NCBI RefSeq assembly: GCF_000160555.1
Contig: NZ_GG749281.1
Location: 55,654-94,298 of the forward strand
DNA length: 38,645 nt
Origin: Centipeda noxia ATCC 43541
GTDB lineage: Bacteria > Bacillota > Negativicutes > Selenomonadales > Selenomonadaceae
Direction: 5' to 3'
A model generated the notes under the pieces. That model had not been told where the DNA came from. It searched no databases and worked only from the letters and a program-made list of their open reading frames with translations. How positions within the stretch are numbered: the stretch's first letter is position 1; each line of letters starts with the position of its first letter. This document shows, one piece after another, positions 24,017 to 31,413 of this stretch. The translations under genes and the position numbers were made by a program.

Positions 24017-25009
24017 TCAGCATCCCCCTTCGATCGCAGCGAGAGCGCCGCGCAATTCCTCCTGCGCGACCGTTGCCGTCCCACGCTTGCGCACAGCAAT
24101 GCCGGAGGCAATGTTGCTGAGGTGCGCGGCCGTCAGCGGATCAACCCCCGCTGCGAGGGCGAGAATCATCACGGCGACGCAGGTATCCCCCGCGCCCGAG
24201 ACGTCGAAAATCTCACTGTGATCGCTGACGGGAATATTCGTCGCGGAGCCGTCGGAGAGGAAGAGCGTCATCCCCTGCGCGCCGCGCGTGATCAGAACGC
24301 CGTCAGCACCGAGACGTTCCCGCAGCTCCCGCCCTGCCGCATGGATATCCTCTTCGGAACGAAGCTCTCGGCCAAGCGCCGCCGCGAGCTCCGCGTCGTT
24401 CTGCTTTACATAGCCGATGCCCTCGTAGCGGAGGATGTCATAGCGCGAGTCCACGATGCTCGGGATCTCCGCCGCGCGCGCCGCATCGATGACCGTACGG
24501 CGCACACGCGCCGTCACCGTTCCTGAGCCGTAGTCCGAGAGCACCACACCGCGCACCCGCGGGAGCAATGCACGAATCTGCGCAAGCAGCTCCTCCTCCG
24601 TTTCATGCGCAAGCGCCGTGTGCCACTCACGGTCAACGCGCACGATCTGCTGGCTGACGGTCGCCCGCCCGCCCGCAATGATGCGCGTCTTGGTGATGGT
24701 CGGATGCGCTGCATCACGGACGAAGCCCTCCGTGCGCACGGCATTTTCTGCGAGCACAGCGAGGAGCGCATCCCCGCTCGTATCCGTTCCGCAGACCCCC
24801 GCAGCATAGGCCGTGCCGCCGAGCGTCGCCGCATTGTTGACGACGTTCGCCGCGCCGCCTGCAACAACACGCTCCTCCACCTGATCGAGCACGAGCACGG
24901 GCGCCTCGCGCGAGATGCGTGCAATCGCACCGTCGAGATAGACATCGGCCACCATGTCCCCGATGATGAGCACGGGGGTGCCGCTCATCTGCGCAATCGC
25001 ATTTACCAT
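24017..25009 (-). CDS. Heptose-7-phosphate kinase-like PfkB kinase (RfaE domain I), copy B
   Basis: A 330-residue PfkB-fold sugar kinase, paralogous to the kinase at 18202-19200. It keeps [42 protein letters not shown] (about residues 54-68) and [17 protein letters not shown] (about 276-292), so the catalytic Asp and the anion hole are intact. Differences to copy A are spread throughout, and the sugar-proximal region reads [22 protein letters not shown] instead of a DPKGP motif. ATG 25009 has GGGAG eight bases upstream and overlaps the end of the LptD-like gene by seven bases. Next to rfaE2 it could be the main heptose kinase, or it may act on a different sugar phosphate. Confidence 0.82.
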   Translation of the reverse strand: MVNAIAQMSGTPVLIIGDMVADVYLDGAIARISREAPVLVLDQVEERVVAGGAANVVNNAATLGGTAYAAGVCGTDTSGDALLAVLAENAVRTEGFVRDAAHPTITKTRIIAGGRATVSQQIVRVDREWHTALAHETEEELLAQIRALLPRVRGVVLSDYGSGTVTARVRRTVIDAARAAEIPSIVDSRYDILRYEGIGYVKQNDAELAAALGRELRSEEDIHAAGRELRERLGADGVLITRGAQGMTLFLSDGSATNIPVSDHSEIFDVSGAGDTCVAVMILALAAGVDPLTAAHLSNIASGIAVRKRGTATVAQEELRGALAAIEGGC

Positions 25010-26529
25010 GGGGTGAACTCCCATTTGATCTTCCACGCATTCTGCTTGGAGCGGTAGCGCAGAATGATCTGCGAGCAGTGCAGGTCGTGGAACCAATAGT
25101 AGTCTACATCCGTCCACTCATGCGGTTCAACCGCGTACTTCGTGCCGACGGCAATCCGGTTGCGCTCGTCGATGCGGTAGCTGAATCCCGCCTGCAGCAC
25201 TTTGGAGTAGTCCTCCTGGTCAAAGGAAAAGAGTGCGTTCTGCTTCGTACTCTTCGTATAGATGCCGCCGACGTAGGCAGCGAAGCGTTTGTTGAATTCT
25301 TTCGTCAGGAAGACGCTCGCATTCACGCCCTGCACGCGTGAATGGTCGTAGCTCTCACGCGTGACGGAGTACCCCGCGGCAAGATCCAGCCCGAACCCGT
25401 GGAACGGAATCGTATCGTGCACGAGTGAGATGCCGTACTTCCAATGATTGCTGTGGATGCCGCTGCCGTACCAGCGCCCGTATTCCGAATAGAGGTTGTA
25501 GCTGATCGGCATCTTGCCGAGGCGCTGTGCATAGCCCAGGATGAGCGACGGCTCCTTTTTGATCCATTCGTTGTCGCCGTCCTCAAAGTTGCCGTAGGTG
25601 AGCAGGGCGCTCGCTCCGCGGTTCTCCCAGCCGAGATCGTAGTGGCTGCGCCAGCCGTTCTGCGTTGTCACCTGGAGATGGGCGGCGGCGGTGACCCTCG
25701 GAGCGACTTCCTGCTCGAACGTCTGCTCCAGCCAGAGGCCGTCATCACTGTCATAGCCGGCACGCGGAAAGTTCCGCTGGATGGGCTTCGATGCGTCGAC
25801 TTCGTGGCGCTTCTTCGTAAAGATGACCTTATTCTTCAGCCAGAATTTCACATTGGTCAGCACCATGCGGTTCCCGGGATAGATCTCCGCCACATCCGAG
25901 CTCAGATGGTAGTCAGGCTTCTTCGCAGAGCATTTCGTCTGCGTACCGTCATAGACGATGATCTTGTCCGGATAGAACTCGAACCGCTTTCCTGTCATGT
26001 AGTACGCGCCGACTTTGCCGTTCGCCTCGGCCATCGTTCCCTCGTGCGTACGGTAATTGTATTTGATGCGGAAGCCGTCGAGCGTCACGCGGGATGTGCC
26101 CGCAGTCATCTGGAGCACATGCGCGCGGTCGGGAACGGAGACATCGCCCGTCGTCGTATTGCCCTCGACATAGTCCCCCTGAAAACGGCGTGCCTCGAGC
26201 TGAACGACATCCACATGCCCCTTCGCCGTGAACTCGCCCGTACGCTCATCATAGGTGAGGTCGTCGCCCTCGAACGCGATGGGGGACGGCTCATCCTTCT
26301 TTACGGGATGGCGCAGATACTTCTGCATCGCCTGCACGTCGGCAAGCAGCTTCTCCTGTTCCTCTGTGAGGCGGTTCGCCCGCTCTTCGCGGCGGCGGTT
26401 CTCGATAAAGTCCAAACGCTGAATGCCGGTATCGCCGTCCCCGGTGTATGCGGCATCGACGCTGCTCGGGAGGACGGTGCAGGCGGCAGTCAGCGCGAAT
26501 AGGATGCGCGTTTTCAAAGCTATGGTCAT
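25003..26529 (-). CDS. LptD-like LPS-assembly outer-membrane protein (short form)
   Basis: The 508-residue protein has a signal peptide (about residues 1-26, ending SSVDA), a charged coiled-coil stretch at about 40-72, an OstA/LptA-like beta-jellyroll at about 80-190 (segments FEGDDLTYDERTGEFTAKGHVDV and MTAGTSRVTLDGFRIKYNY), and a C-terminal beta-barrel with alternating aromatic strands that ends in Trp. This order is that of LptD, which inserts LPS into the outer leaflet, but it is much shorter than proteobacterial LptD (about 780) and lacks the disulfide cysteine pairs. It opens the LPS operon. Diderm Firmicutes are known to carry reduced LptD forms; whether it works with LptE is unknown. 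Confidence 0.8.
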   Translation of the reverse strand: MTIALKTRILFALTAACTVLPSSVDAAYTGDGDTGIQRLDFIENRRREERANRLTEEQEKLLADVQAMQKYLRHPVKKDEPSPIAFEGDDLTYDERTGEFTAKGHVDVVQLEARRFQGDYVEGNTTTGDVSVPDRAHVLQMTAGTSRVTLDGFRIKYNYRTHEGTMAEANGKVGAYYMTGKRFEFYPDKIIVYDGTQTKCSAKKPDYHLSSDVAEIYPGNRMVLTNVKFWLKNKVIFTKKRHEVDASKPIQRNFPRAGYDSDDGLWLEQTFEQEVAPRVTAAAHLQVTTQNGWRSHYDLGWENRGASALLTYGNFEDGDNEWIKKEPSLILGYAQRLGKMPISYNLYSEYGRWYGSGIHSNHWKYGISLVHDTIPFHGFGLDLAAGYSVTRESYDHSRVQGVNASVFLTKEFNKRFAAYVGGIYTKSTKQNALFSFDQEDYSKVLQAGFSYRIDERNRIAVGTKYAVEPHEWTDVDYYWFHDLHCSQIILRYRSKQNAWKIKWEFTPW

Positions 26530-26579
26530 CGGCGCGTTCTCCTGTCTTTTCTCAGTGCTTCATATCGTAATCAGACGTT

Positions 26580-26585
26580 ATTATA
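26580..26585 (-). promoter_or_regulatory. Probable -10 box of the LPS operon
   Basis: On the minus strand a perfect TATAAT (26585-26580) lies about 50 bases before the LptD-like start codon. No good -35 is present at 16-18 bases, so activation or another sigma factor may be involved. Confidence 0.38.
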
Positions 26586-26620
26586 CTACATCATAAACGG
26601 AATTTTCGCAACCTAAAAGA

Positions 26621-26652
26621 GGGCCTTTCCGGGGCTTCCCCCTTACAGGCCC
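26621..26652 (-). other. Symmetrical two-tier hairpin upstream of the LPS operon
   Basis: GGGCCT (26621-26626) pairs with AGGCCC (26647-26652), then 4-base internal loops, then GGGG (26631-26634) with CCCC (26639-26642) around a CTTC loop. Read on the minus strand it is followed by TCTTTT. It looks like a terminator or attenuator ahead of the operon although no minus-strand gene lies upstream in this intergenic space. Confidence 0.55.
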
Positions 26653-26676
26653 GTACATTCTAATCCCAAGATAAAT

Positions 26677-26705
26677 TTGACGCGCAAAAACTTTTCCACT
26701 ATAAT
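26677..26705 (+). promoter_or_regulatory. Sigma-70 promoter of the exported-protein operon
   Basis: TTGACG (26677-26682), 17 bases, TATAAT (26700-26705): a near-consensus promoter about 48 bases before the ATG at 26753. It is divergent from the LPS operon. Confidence 0.78.
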
Positions 26706-26752
26706 AGACCCGAATTGGAGAGGACTCATACGGAAAGGAGGCGGTTGCACAG

Positions 26753-27160
26753 ATGCAGCGTTTCACGGCGGGCAGTTTTCTGCTTGCCATCGCTCTCTTT
26801 ATTGCGTGCTGCGGCGTGTGCGAGGCAGCAGAGGATATGCGCTTCGTCGACGCAGAGGACGATACGGGCTACTATGTGGATGCCGCGAGCATTGCCCGCG
26901 TCTCAGACACAGAGTTCGATGCCGTCGTCGCCGTCATCAAGGCGGCGGAGAATCGCCTCTATCTCTATCACACGCGCTTCAACCATCAGGCGGGAACGTA
27001 TCGGATCTTTGACGCACGCGTCGAGGTCTATGATACGAAGGAGATTCTGCGTACGATGCAGGGCATGGATGCACCGCAGGTTTATACGCCCGCTTCGCCG
27101 ATGCGGGGTATCGTGGACTTTATCGAGGAGCTGCTCGCAGAAAAGCAGCAGACAGCATAA
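26753..27160 (+). CDS. Exported protein of unknown function (surface-adhesin-E-like)
   Basis: A 135-residue protein with a clear signal peptide (about residues 1-25; hydrophobic FLLAIALFIACCGVCEA). The mature part has a D-D-T-GYYVDAASIARVSD segment followed by alternating beta-strand-like stretches (FDAVVAVIKA, RLYLYHTRFNHQ, YRIFDARVEVYD), which resembles the small surface-adhesin-E-type proteins common in Negativicutes; I would not go further than that. The two cysteines at the end of the signal peptide do not form a convincing lipobox. AAAGGAGG is 11 bases upstream. The repeat protein follows after 18 bases, so both are one operon and likely one envelope function. Confidence 0.72.
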   Translation: MQRFTAGSFLLAIALFIACCGVCEAAEDMRFVDAEDDTGYYVDAASIARVSDTEFDAVVAVIKAAENRLYLYHTRFNHQAGTYRIFDARVEVYDTKEILRTMQGMDAPQVYTPASPMRGIVDFIEELLAEKQQTA

Positions 27161-27178
27161 CAGGAGGAGGATCAATCC

Positions 27179-28198
27179 ATGCGACAGAAACTATGTGCGC
27201 TCGCGCTGACCCTCGTGCTCGCACTCACATCCGTGGGCACGGCATTTGCAGCGGAGCCGCCGAACGCCGTCCAGTCCAAGCTCGCACTCATCGAGCAGGA
27301 CACCTACGGCAGAGAGCAGACGGGCGCGCTCATTGACCGCGTCAATCGCCTCGAACGCGACTATGACGGCAGCCACCGCAGCGGGAGCCTCATGTCCCGC
27401 ATCGACGCGATCTACGACGAGGTCTATACGAACAGCACAACGCCCTCCGTCCTGATGGACCTCAACGCCATCGAGTGGAACATCAACCATGAGACAAGCA
27501 TGCGCTCCGTACAGGAGCGCATCAGCGAGATGGAGATGGCACTGCTCGGCAAGACCGGCGAAGGCACGTTTAAAAAACGCATCTCCGCACTGTCGATGGC
27601 CTCCTTCGGCACGAAGGATATCCCCGTCACCTCCGTCTCCGTCCCCGCGAACACCCTCATCAAGATCGCGCTCGTGACCCCGGTCAACGCAAAGGATCTC
27701 AAGGTCGGCGATACCATTGAATACCAGGTTGCGGACGATGTCTTCGTCGGCGATACCCTCGTCTTCACGAAGGGCTCGCGCGGCGAGGGCACGGTCACAA
27801 AGGTGCGCCAGGCACGCAACTTCGGCCGCAACGCACAGGTCGAGATCGACTTCAAGAGCACAAAAGCGCTCGACGGCACCTATGTGACGACCTACATCGG
27901 CGAAGAGGCAAAGAAGGAAATGGAGCATCTCGCGATGGCAGCGGGCGCATCGCTCGCGGGCATTGCCGTTCTCGGCCCCATCGGCGTCGTTGCCGGCGCA
28001 TTCGTGCGCGGCAAGAACGTCGATCATCCAGCAGGCACGGAGCTCTATATCCAGACAAAGGATGAGACGACCCTCTACGGCGTGCAGACCACCTACGACA
28101 GCGCCGCACCGTTCCAGTCGACGGCGGCGCGCACGTCTGACACAACGACGACGAACGACGAAGGATACGACAACAGCGTCTACAACGACGCGGCGTAA
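27179..28198 (+). CDS. Exported 20-residue-repeat protein of unknown function
   Basis: A 339-residue protein with a signal peptide (residues 1-25, ending AFAA). Residues 34-144 are five and a half tandem repeats of exactly 20 residues, starting at 34, 54, 74, 94, 114 and 134, pattern R-(I/V)-x-x-(I/L)-E-x4-G-x4-G-x-L. Residues of about 150-215 look like a small beta domain (VPANTLIKIALVTPV, LKVGDTIEYQVADDV, FTKGSRGEGTV), of the kind found in exported proteins with a 'cost of a threshold value' wording K-V-G-D. A glycine/alanine-rich hydrophobic stretch follows at about 252-280, then a Thr/Asp/Asn-rich tail. GGAGGAGG lies before the ATG. Function not recognised; a periplasmic or outer-membrane-linked scaffold is a guess. 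Confidence 0.8.
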   Translation: MRQKLCALALTLVLALTSVGTAFAAEPPNAVQSKLALIEQDTYGREQTGALIDRVNRLERDYDGSHRSGSLMSRIDAIYDEVYTNSTTPSVLMDLNAIEWNINHETSMRSVQERISEMEMALLGKTGEGTFKKRISALSMASFGTKDIPVTSVSVPANTLIKIALVTPVNAKDLKVGDTIEYQVADDVFVGDTLVFTKGSRGEGTVTKVRQARNFGRNAQVEIDFKSTKALDGTYVTTYIGEEAKKEMEHLAMAAGASLAGIAVLGPIGVVAGAFVRGKNVDHPAGTELYIQTKDETTLYGVQTTYDSAAPFQSTAARTSDTTTTNDEGYDNSVYNDAA

Positions 28199-28247
28199 CG
28201 CAAAATAAAGAGCGCTGCACCGAGTGGGCAGCGCTCTTTATTTTGCG
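28199..28247 (+). terminator. Intrinsic terminator after the repeat-protein gene
   Basis: A perfect 20-bp stem (28199-28218 with 28228-28247), 9-base loop, with an AT-rich lower part giving CTTTATTTTG at the 3' side. It starts right after the stop codon of the repeat-protein gene. Confidence 0.88.
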
Positions 28248-28274
28248 CAGGAAAGATTACGGAGGAAACGCACT

Positions 28275-28811
28275 GTGTTCACACTTACATTCGATTTTAC
28301 CGAACAAGACTATATTGACTTCTGTATCTTCCACAGAAACAACAAGGGACAATATCGCTATGAAAAAGCCCTACGTTTGGGCTTTACCGCCATCATCCCA
28401 TTTCTGGCGCTCCTGCTAAATACACTGAAGACGGATTACGTAGATCCGATCGCTGTGGTTATAACACTCATTCTCACACTCTTCACCTACATGTATATCA
28501 CAAGAAAAAAAGCACATGATAGAATAATCGCAAAGCAGATTAGAAAAATCATTCAAGGAAAGGGAAAAGAGCATTTCTTCGGCGTGCGGACAATGACATT
28601 CGACGAAAACGACTTTCTGGATCGAACAGAATATGAAGAGATCAAAACGAAATACACAAAGCTCACTGAGATCATCGAAGCGGAGCACGGAATATATCTC
28701 TATACTTCTCCAATCATAGCAATCATCCTGCCGAACCGTATCTTCTCCTCTGCGGAAGAGAAATCACGCTTTCTCGAATTCATTCGGTCAAAGATACAGC
28801 AGACAGGATAA
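28275..28811 (+). CDS. YcxB-like membrane protein
   Basis: A 178-residue protein starting at GTG 28275, with GGAGG nine bases upstream; the frame is open back to 28224 but that part overlaps the terminator. It opens with FTLTFDFTEQDYIDFCIFH, the N-terminal pattern of YcxB-like proteins, has two membrane helices at about residues 36-52 and 60-80, and a C-terminal cytoplasmic part with the family wording FDENDFLDRTEYEEIKTKYTKLTEIIE and IYLYTSPIIAIILPNRIF. Function unknown for the family. The gene is distinctly richer in A and T than its neighbours and is flanked by terminators on both sides, so it is a free-standing unit and possibly acquired. Confidence 0.82.
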   Translation: MFTLTFDFTEQDYIDFCIFHRNNKGQYRYEKALRLGFTAIIPFLALLLNTLKTDYVDPIAVVITLILTLFTYMYITRKKAHDRIIAKQIRKIIQGKGKEHFFGVRTMTFDENDFLDRTEYEEIKTKYTKLTEIIEAEHGIYLYTSPIIAIILPNRIFSSAEEKSRFLEFIRSKIQQTG

Positions 28812-28827
28812 CGTTTTTACAGCACAA

Positions 28828-28860
28828 AGGGCCCGCACGGCAATGCCGTGCGGGCCCTCT
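28828..28860. terminator. Intrinsic terminator between YcxB-like and DUF3887 genes
   Basis: A perfect 15-bp GC-rich stem (28828-28842 with 28844-28858), followed on the plus strand by CTTTAT. It serves the YcxB-like gene and may also stop the convergent DUF3887 gene. Confidence 0.85.
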
Positions 28861-28877
28861 TTATACGGAAAATATAC

Positions 28878-29333
28878 TCAGCGGATAAAGATCCCCGCAA
28901 GATTCATATTCGCATCATAGCTGAGACGATAGACCACCGCAGTCTCCTTGTAGCCGACCGCGATCTCGCAGACCGCAAACCATGCGCCGTTCTCCTGTCC
29001 GGCCGTCATATACATCTTCCCGCTGCTGACACGCGCCCCCCACTTCGGCGCAAACTGTGCTTTGGCCGCGTTGACCTGATCTGCCGTCAGCTGCGCGCGC
29101 ATATCCTGCGTCGCCTCCGCCTGCAGACCGTCGATATCACCCTTTTCAAAGCGCGCAACCGTCGCCATCACATGCTGCTCCAGAACCTTTTCGTCAAACG
29201 GCGACTTTGCCTGCGCCGGTTGCTCAGCGGCAGGCTGCGGCGCATCTTCCGCATAGGCTGCCGGCGCTGCGGCATAGGCGCCGCCCGCGATGAATGCAGC
29301 AGCAACAATACGTGAAAGTGTACGAAATTTCAT
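28878..29333 (-). CDS. Exported DUF3887 domain protein
   Basis: A 151-residue protein with a signal peptide (about residues 1-28, ending AAYA), a Pro/Ala/Gln-rich linker at about 29-43, and a DUF3887-type domain from about residue 45 to the end (segments VMATVARFEKGDIDGLQAEAT and VCEIAVGYKETAVVYRLSYDANMNLAGIFI). DUF3887 is a small NTF2-like fold, often in exported proteins of Firmicutes; its biochemical role is not known. GAAGGAGG precedes the ATG. It follows the methyltransferase gene by 41 bases on the same strand, so co-transcription is likely though a shared function is not obvious. Confidence 0.8.
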   Translation of the reverse strand: MKFRTLSRIVAAAFIAGGAYAAAPAAYAEDAPQPAAEQPAQAKSPFDEKVLEQHVMATVARFEKGDIDGLQAEATQDMRAQLTADQVNAAKAQFAPKWGARVSSGKMYMTAGQENGAWFAVCEIAVGYKETAVVYRLSYDANMNLAGIFIR

Positions 29334-29374
29334 AAGTCATCCTCCTTCGCAAAACGGTAACCATATGACATTCC

Positions 29375-30070
29375 CTATTTCACACAGGAAAAACATGCAA
29401 GCGATTCGACGCATTCGACCGATACCTCACGATAGAGCGCGCTCAAACGCTTCGTCAGGCTCTCCTGCGTATCATACGGCGGCGTGAAGAATCCCATGCG
29501 CGTATAGAGCTGCGTCACAACGAACTCCGTACGCGGATTCCCGCCGAGGACGAATACCGAGCCCGTCAGTCGTCCGCCGGGGCGCAGCACACGGTGCAGC
29601 TCGCTCCACGCGGCATCCTTGTCCGGGAACGCGTGGAATCCATTGATTGAGACTGCCGCGTCAAAGAAATCATCCTCGAAGGTCAGCTGCCCGACATCGC
29701 CCTCCACAAACGCGACATTGCGGATATGGAGCGCATCTGCCCGCGCACGCGCCGCAGCGAGCATCGCGGGCGAGTAGTCGAGACAGGTGATATCGGCATC
29801 GGGCAGTTCAGCGTAAACCGGCAGCGAAAGGCAGCCGGTCCCGACAGGCACTTCGAGAAGCCGTCCCGCAAAGCCGGCATGCGCCGCGCGCAGCGCCAGC
29901 CCCACATAGCGGCTCACACCGTCCCGATCAAGCCCCCACACGAGACGCGAGATGAGTTTCCCCGACCATGTCGAGTAGGTCATCATCCCGTCGTAGAGAT
30001 TTGCCAGCCGCCCCACCGAACGATACGCGCCGCGAATCTTCTCATATCGCCGCAATTCCTCGTCCATCAT
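29375..30070 (-). CDS. Class I SAM-dependent methyltransferase (UbiE/Methyltransf_11-like)
   Basis: A 231-residue methyltransferase. The SAM-binding motif I is LLEVPVGTGCLSLPVY at about residues 71-86, motif II the acidic end of ITCLDYSPAMLAAA, then FVEGDVGQLTFEDDFFDAAVSINGFHAF and the post-motif LRPGGRLTGSVFV. This is the pattern of UbiE-like and Methyltransf_11 enzymes; the acceptor (quinone, lipid or small molecule) is not apparent. Two adjacent ATG codons (30070 and 30067) follow AAAGGA; the frame extends 72 codons upstream with no ribosome site and unlikely composition. A ubiquinone/menaquinone role cannot be claimed because no quinone genes are nearby. Confidence 0.83.
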   Translation of the reverse strand: MMDEELRRYEKIRGAYRSVGRLANLYDGMMTYSTWSGKLISRLVWGLDRDGVSRYVGLALRAAHAGFAGRLLEVPVGTGCLSLPVYAELPDADITCLDYSPAMLAAARARADALHIRNVAFVEGDVGQLTFEDDFFDAAVSINGFHAFPDKDAAWSELHRVLRPGGRLTGSVFVLGGNPRTEFVVTQLYTRMGFFTPPYDTQESLTKRLSALYREVSVECVESLACFSCVK

Positions 30071-30298
30071 GACATCCTTTCCCGAGGAAGCACGGATAAA
30101 TGAATGCCGTCCGATCGGCGCAGATTTTCCTGCCAAGACGGCACTCCCTCCGCAAAGCAGTGCTCTGCGAAGGATTTGTCGGTGGCGGCAGAGTGAAATT
30201 GAACACCGATACGACAGCTCTGCATTGATCCGTTCTTCCTCTGTACTATCGAGAGTTATTCTAACACAAAATCCGCAGGGGTTCAAATTCCCTCCTTA
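30071..30298. other. Intergenic region between the methyltransferase and efflux operons
   Basis: About 230 bases between divergent genes without a supported coding sequence. It contains a 5-bp/7-nt hairpin at 30277-30293 whose loop reads TTCAAAT like a tRNA T-loop, but no cloverleaf can be built around it. No clear minus-strand promoter for the methyltransferase was found. Confidence 0.4.
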
Positions 30299-30327
30299 TG
30301 GACACGCTCCAGGTTCAGTGGTAAAAT
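30299..30327 (+). promoter_or_regulatory. Sigma-70-type promoter of the efflux operon
   Basis: TGGACA (30299-30304), 17 bases, TAAAAT (30322-30327), about 36 bases before the adaptor ATG. No adjacent regulator gene (TetR, MarR or two-component) is present. Confidence 0.55.
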
Positions 30328-30363
30328 CTACATAACTTATTCGGTACGAAAGGGAGATTCACC

Positions 30364-31413
30364 ATGCAGCAGCGTTTCTATCTCACAGTCATTCTCGCGG
30401 CGGCACTCTCAGTTCTTTCCGGCTGCGGCAGCGATACGGCGGAGGTGCAGCCGCCCCTCGTACGGACGATGACGGTCGGCGACGTATCCTCGACGGAGAC
30501 AGGATACAGCGGCACCGTGCGCGGACGCTACGAGACACGGCTCGCCTTTCAGGTCGGCGGACAGATCCTCTCGCGCAATGTAGATGCCGGCGCACATGTC
30601 CGCGCAGGCGACGTGCTCATGGTCATTGACGCGCGCGATGTGCAGCAGCAGGCAAATGCCACGGGTGCAGGTGTTGCCGCTGCACGTTCCCGCTATGAGC
30701 TCGCACGCACGGAGCGCGCACGCTACGAGGAACTCTATGCCGCGCAGGCGATCTCTGCGGCGATGCTCGATCAGTACCGCACGAACGAGCGGGCCGCCGA
30801 AGCGGCTTATCGGCAGGCGGTCGCGCAGGATGCGACGAGCCGCAACGCGCTCGGCTACACAAACCTCATCGCAGGCGCGGACGGCGTCGTCTCGAACATT
30901 GCAGCAGAGGAGGGACAAGTCGTCGCCGCAGGGCAGACCGTTCTGACGCTGACGCAGGAGGGCGAGCGGGAGATCGAAATCTCCATTCCCGAGAGCCGCC
31001 TTTCCGAGGTCGTTGTCGGAATGCCCGCCGCTGTCTCCCTGTGGGCAACAGGTGCGATGCTGTCCGGCTATGTGCGCGAGATCTCCCCTGTCCCTGACGC
31101 CGCCAGCCGTACCTATACCGCGCGCATTGCGCTCACGAACGCACCCGACGACCTCCCGCTCGGCATGACGGCGCGTGTCCATCTCACCGAGAAGGCTGCC
31201 GCCGGCGCCGTGATCCCGCTTTCTGCTCTCTATCAAACAGGCGATCAGGCGGGGGTCTACGTCGTTGAGGACGGCATCGTACATCTCCAGCCTGTTACGG
31301 TCACGGCATTTTATGCCAACGACGCCGTTGTTGAGGGTCTCGCACAGGGCGCCGTCATCGTAACGGCAGGCGTTCACCAGCTCCGTGAGGGAGAGAAGGT
31401 GCGGACGAAATGA
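30364..31413 (+). CDS. RND efflux periplasmic adaptor (membrane fusion lipoprotein)
   Basis: A 349-residue HlyD/AcrA-type adaptor that links the inner-membrane RND pump to an outer-membrane channel. A lipoprotein signal with lipobox LSGC places the lipidated Cys at residue 21. The order is signal, beta-barrel/lipoyl halves (GQILSRNVDAGAHVRAGDVLMVIDARDV and ALGYTNLIAGADGVVSNIAAEEGQVVAAGQTVLTLT), a helical hairpin between them at about residues 95-145, and a beta-barrel domain ending HQLREGEKVRTK. AAAGGGAG precedes the ATG. The stop overlaps the pump start (ATGA). No outer-membrane factor gene follows, so a shared TolC-like channel would be needed. Confidence 0.9.
   Translation: MQQRFYLTVILAAALSVLSGCGSDTAEVQPPLVRTMTVGDVSSTETGYSGTVRGRYETRLAFQVGGQILSRNVDAGAHVRAGDVLMVIDARDVQQQANATGAGVAAARSRYELARTERARYEELYAAQAISAAMLDQYRTNERAAEAAYRQAVAQDATSRNALGYTNLIAGADGVVSNIAAEEGQVVAAGQTVLTLTQEGEREIEISIPESRLSEVVVGMPAAVSLWATGAMLSGYVREISPVPDAASRTYTARIALTNAPDDLPLGMTARVHLTEKAAAGAVIPLSALYQTGDQAGVYVVEDGIVHLQPVTVTAFYANDAVVEGLAQGAVIVTAGVHQLREGEKVRTK

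Noticed and set aside
28224-28274. Upstream extension of the YcxB-like frame to an earlier ATG
   Set aside because: The extension lies inside the terminator stem of the previous gene and has no ribosome site; GTG 28275 has GGAGG at the right distance.
30277-30327. tRNA-like pieces: a T-arm-like hairpin with loop TTCAAAT at 30277-30293 and a D-arm-like GGTTCAGTGGTA at about 30312-30323
   Set aside because: The order is reversed relative to a normal tRNA, no anticodon arm or acceptor pairing can be found on either side, and the second piece overlaps a good promoter.
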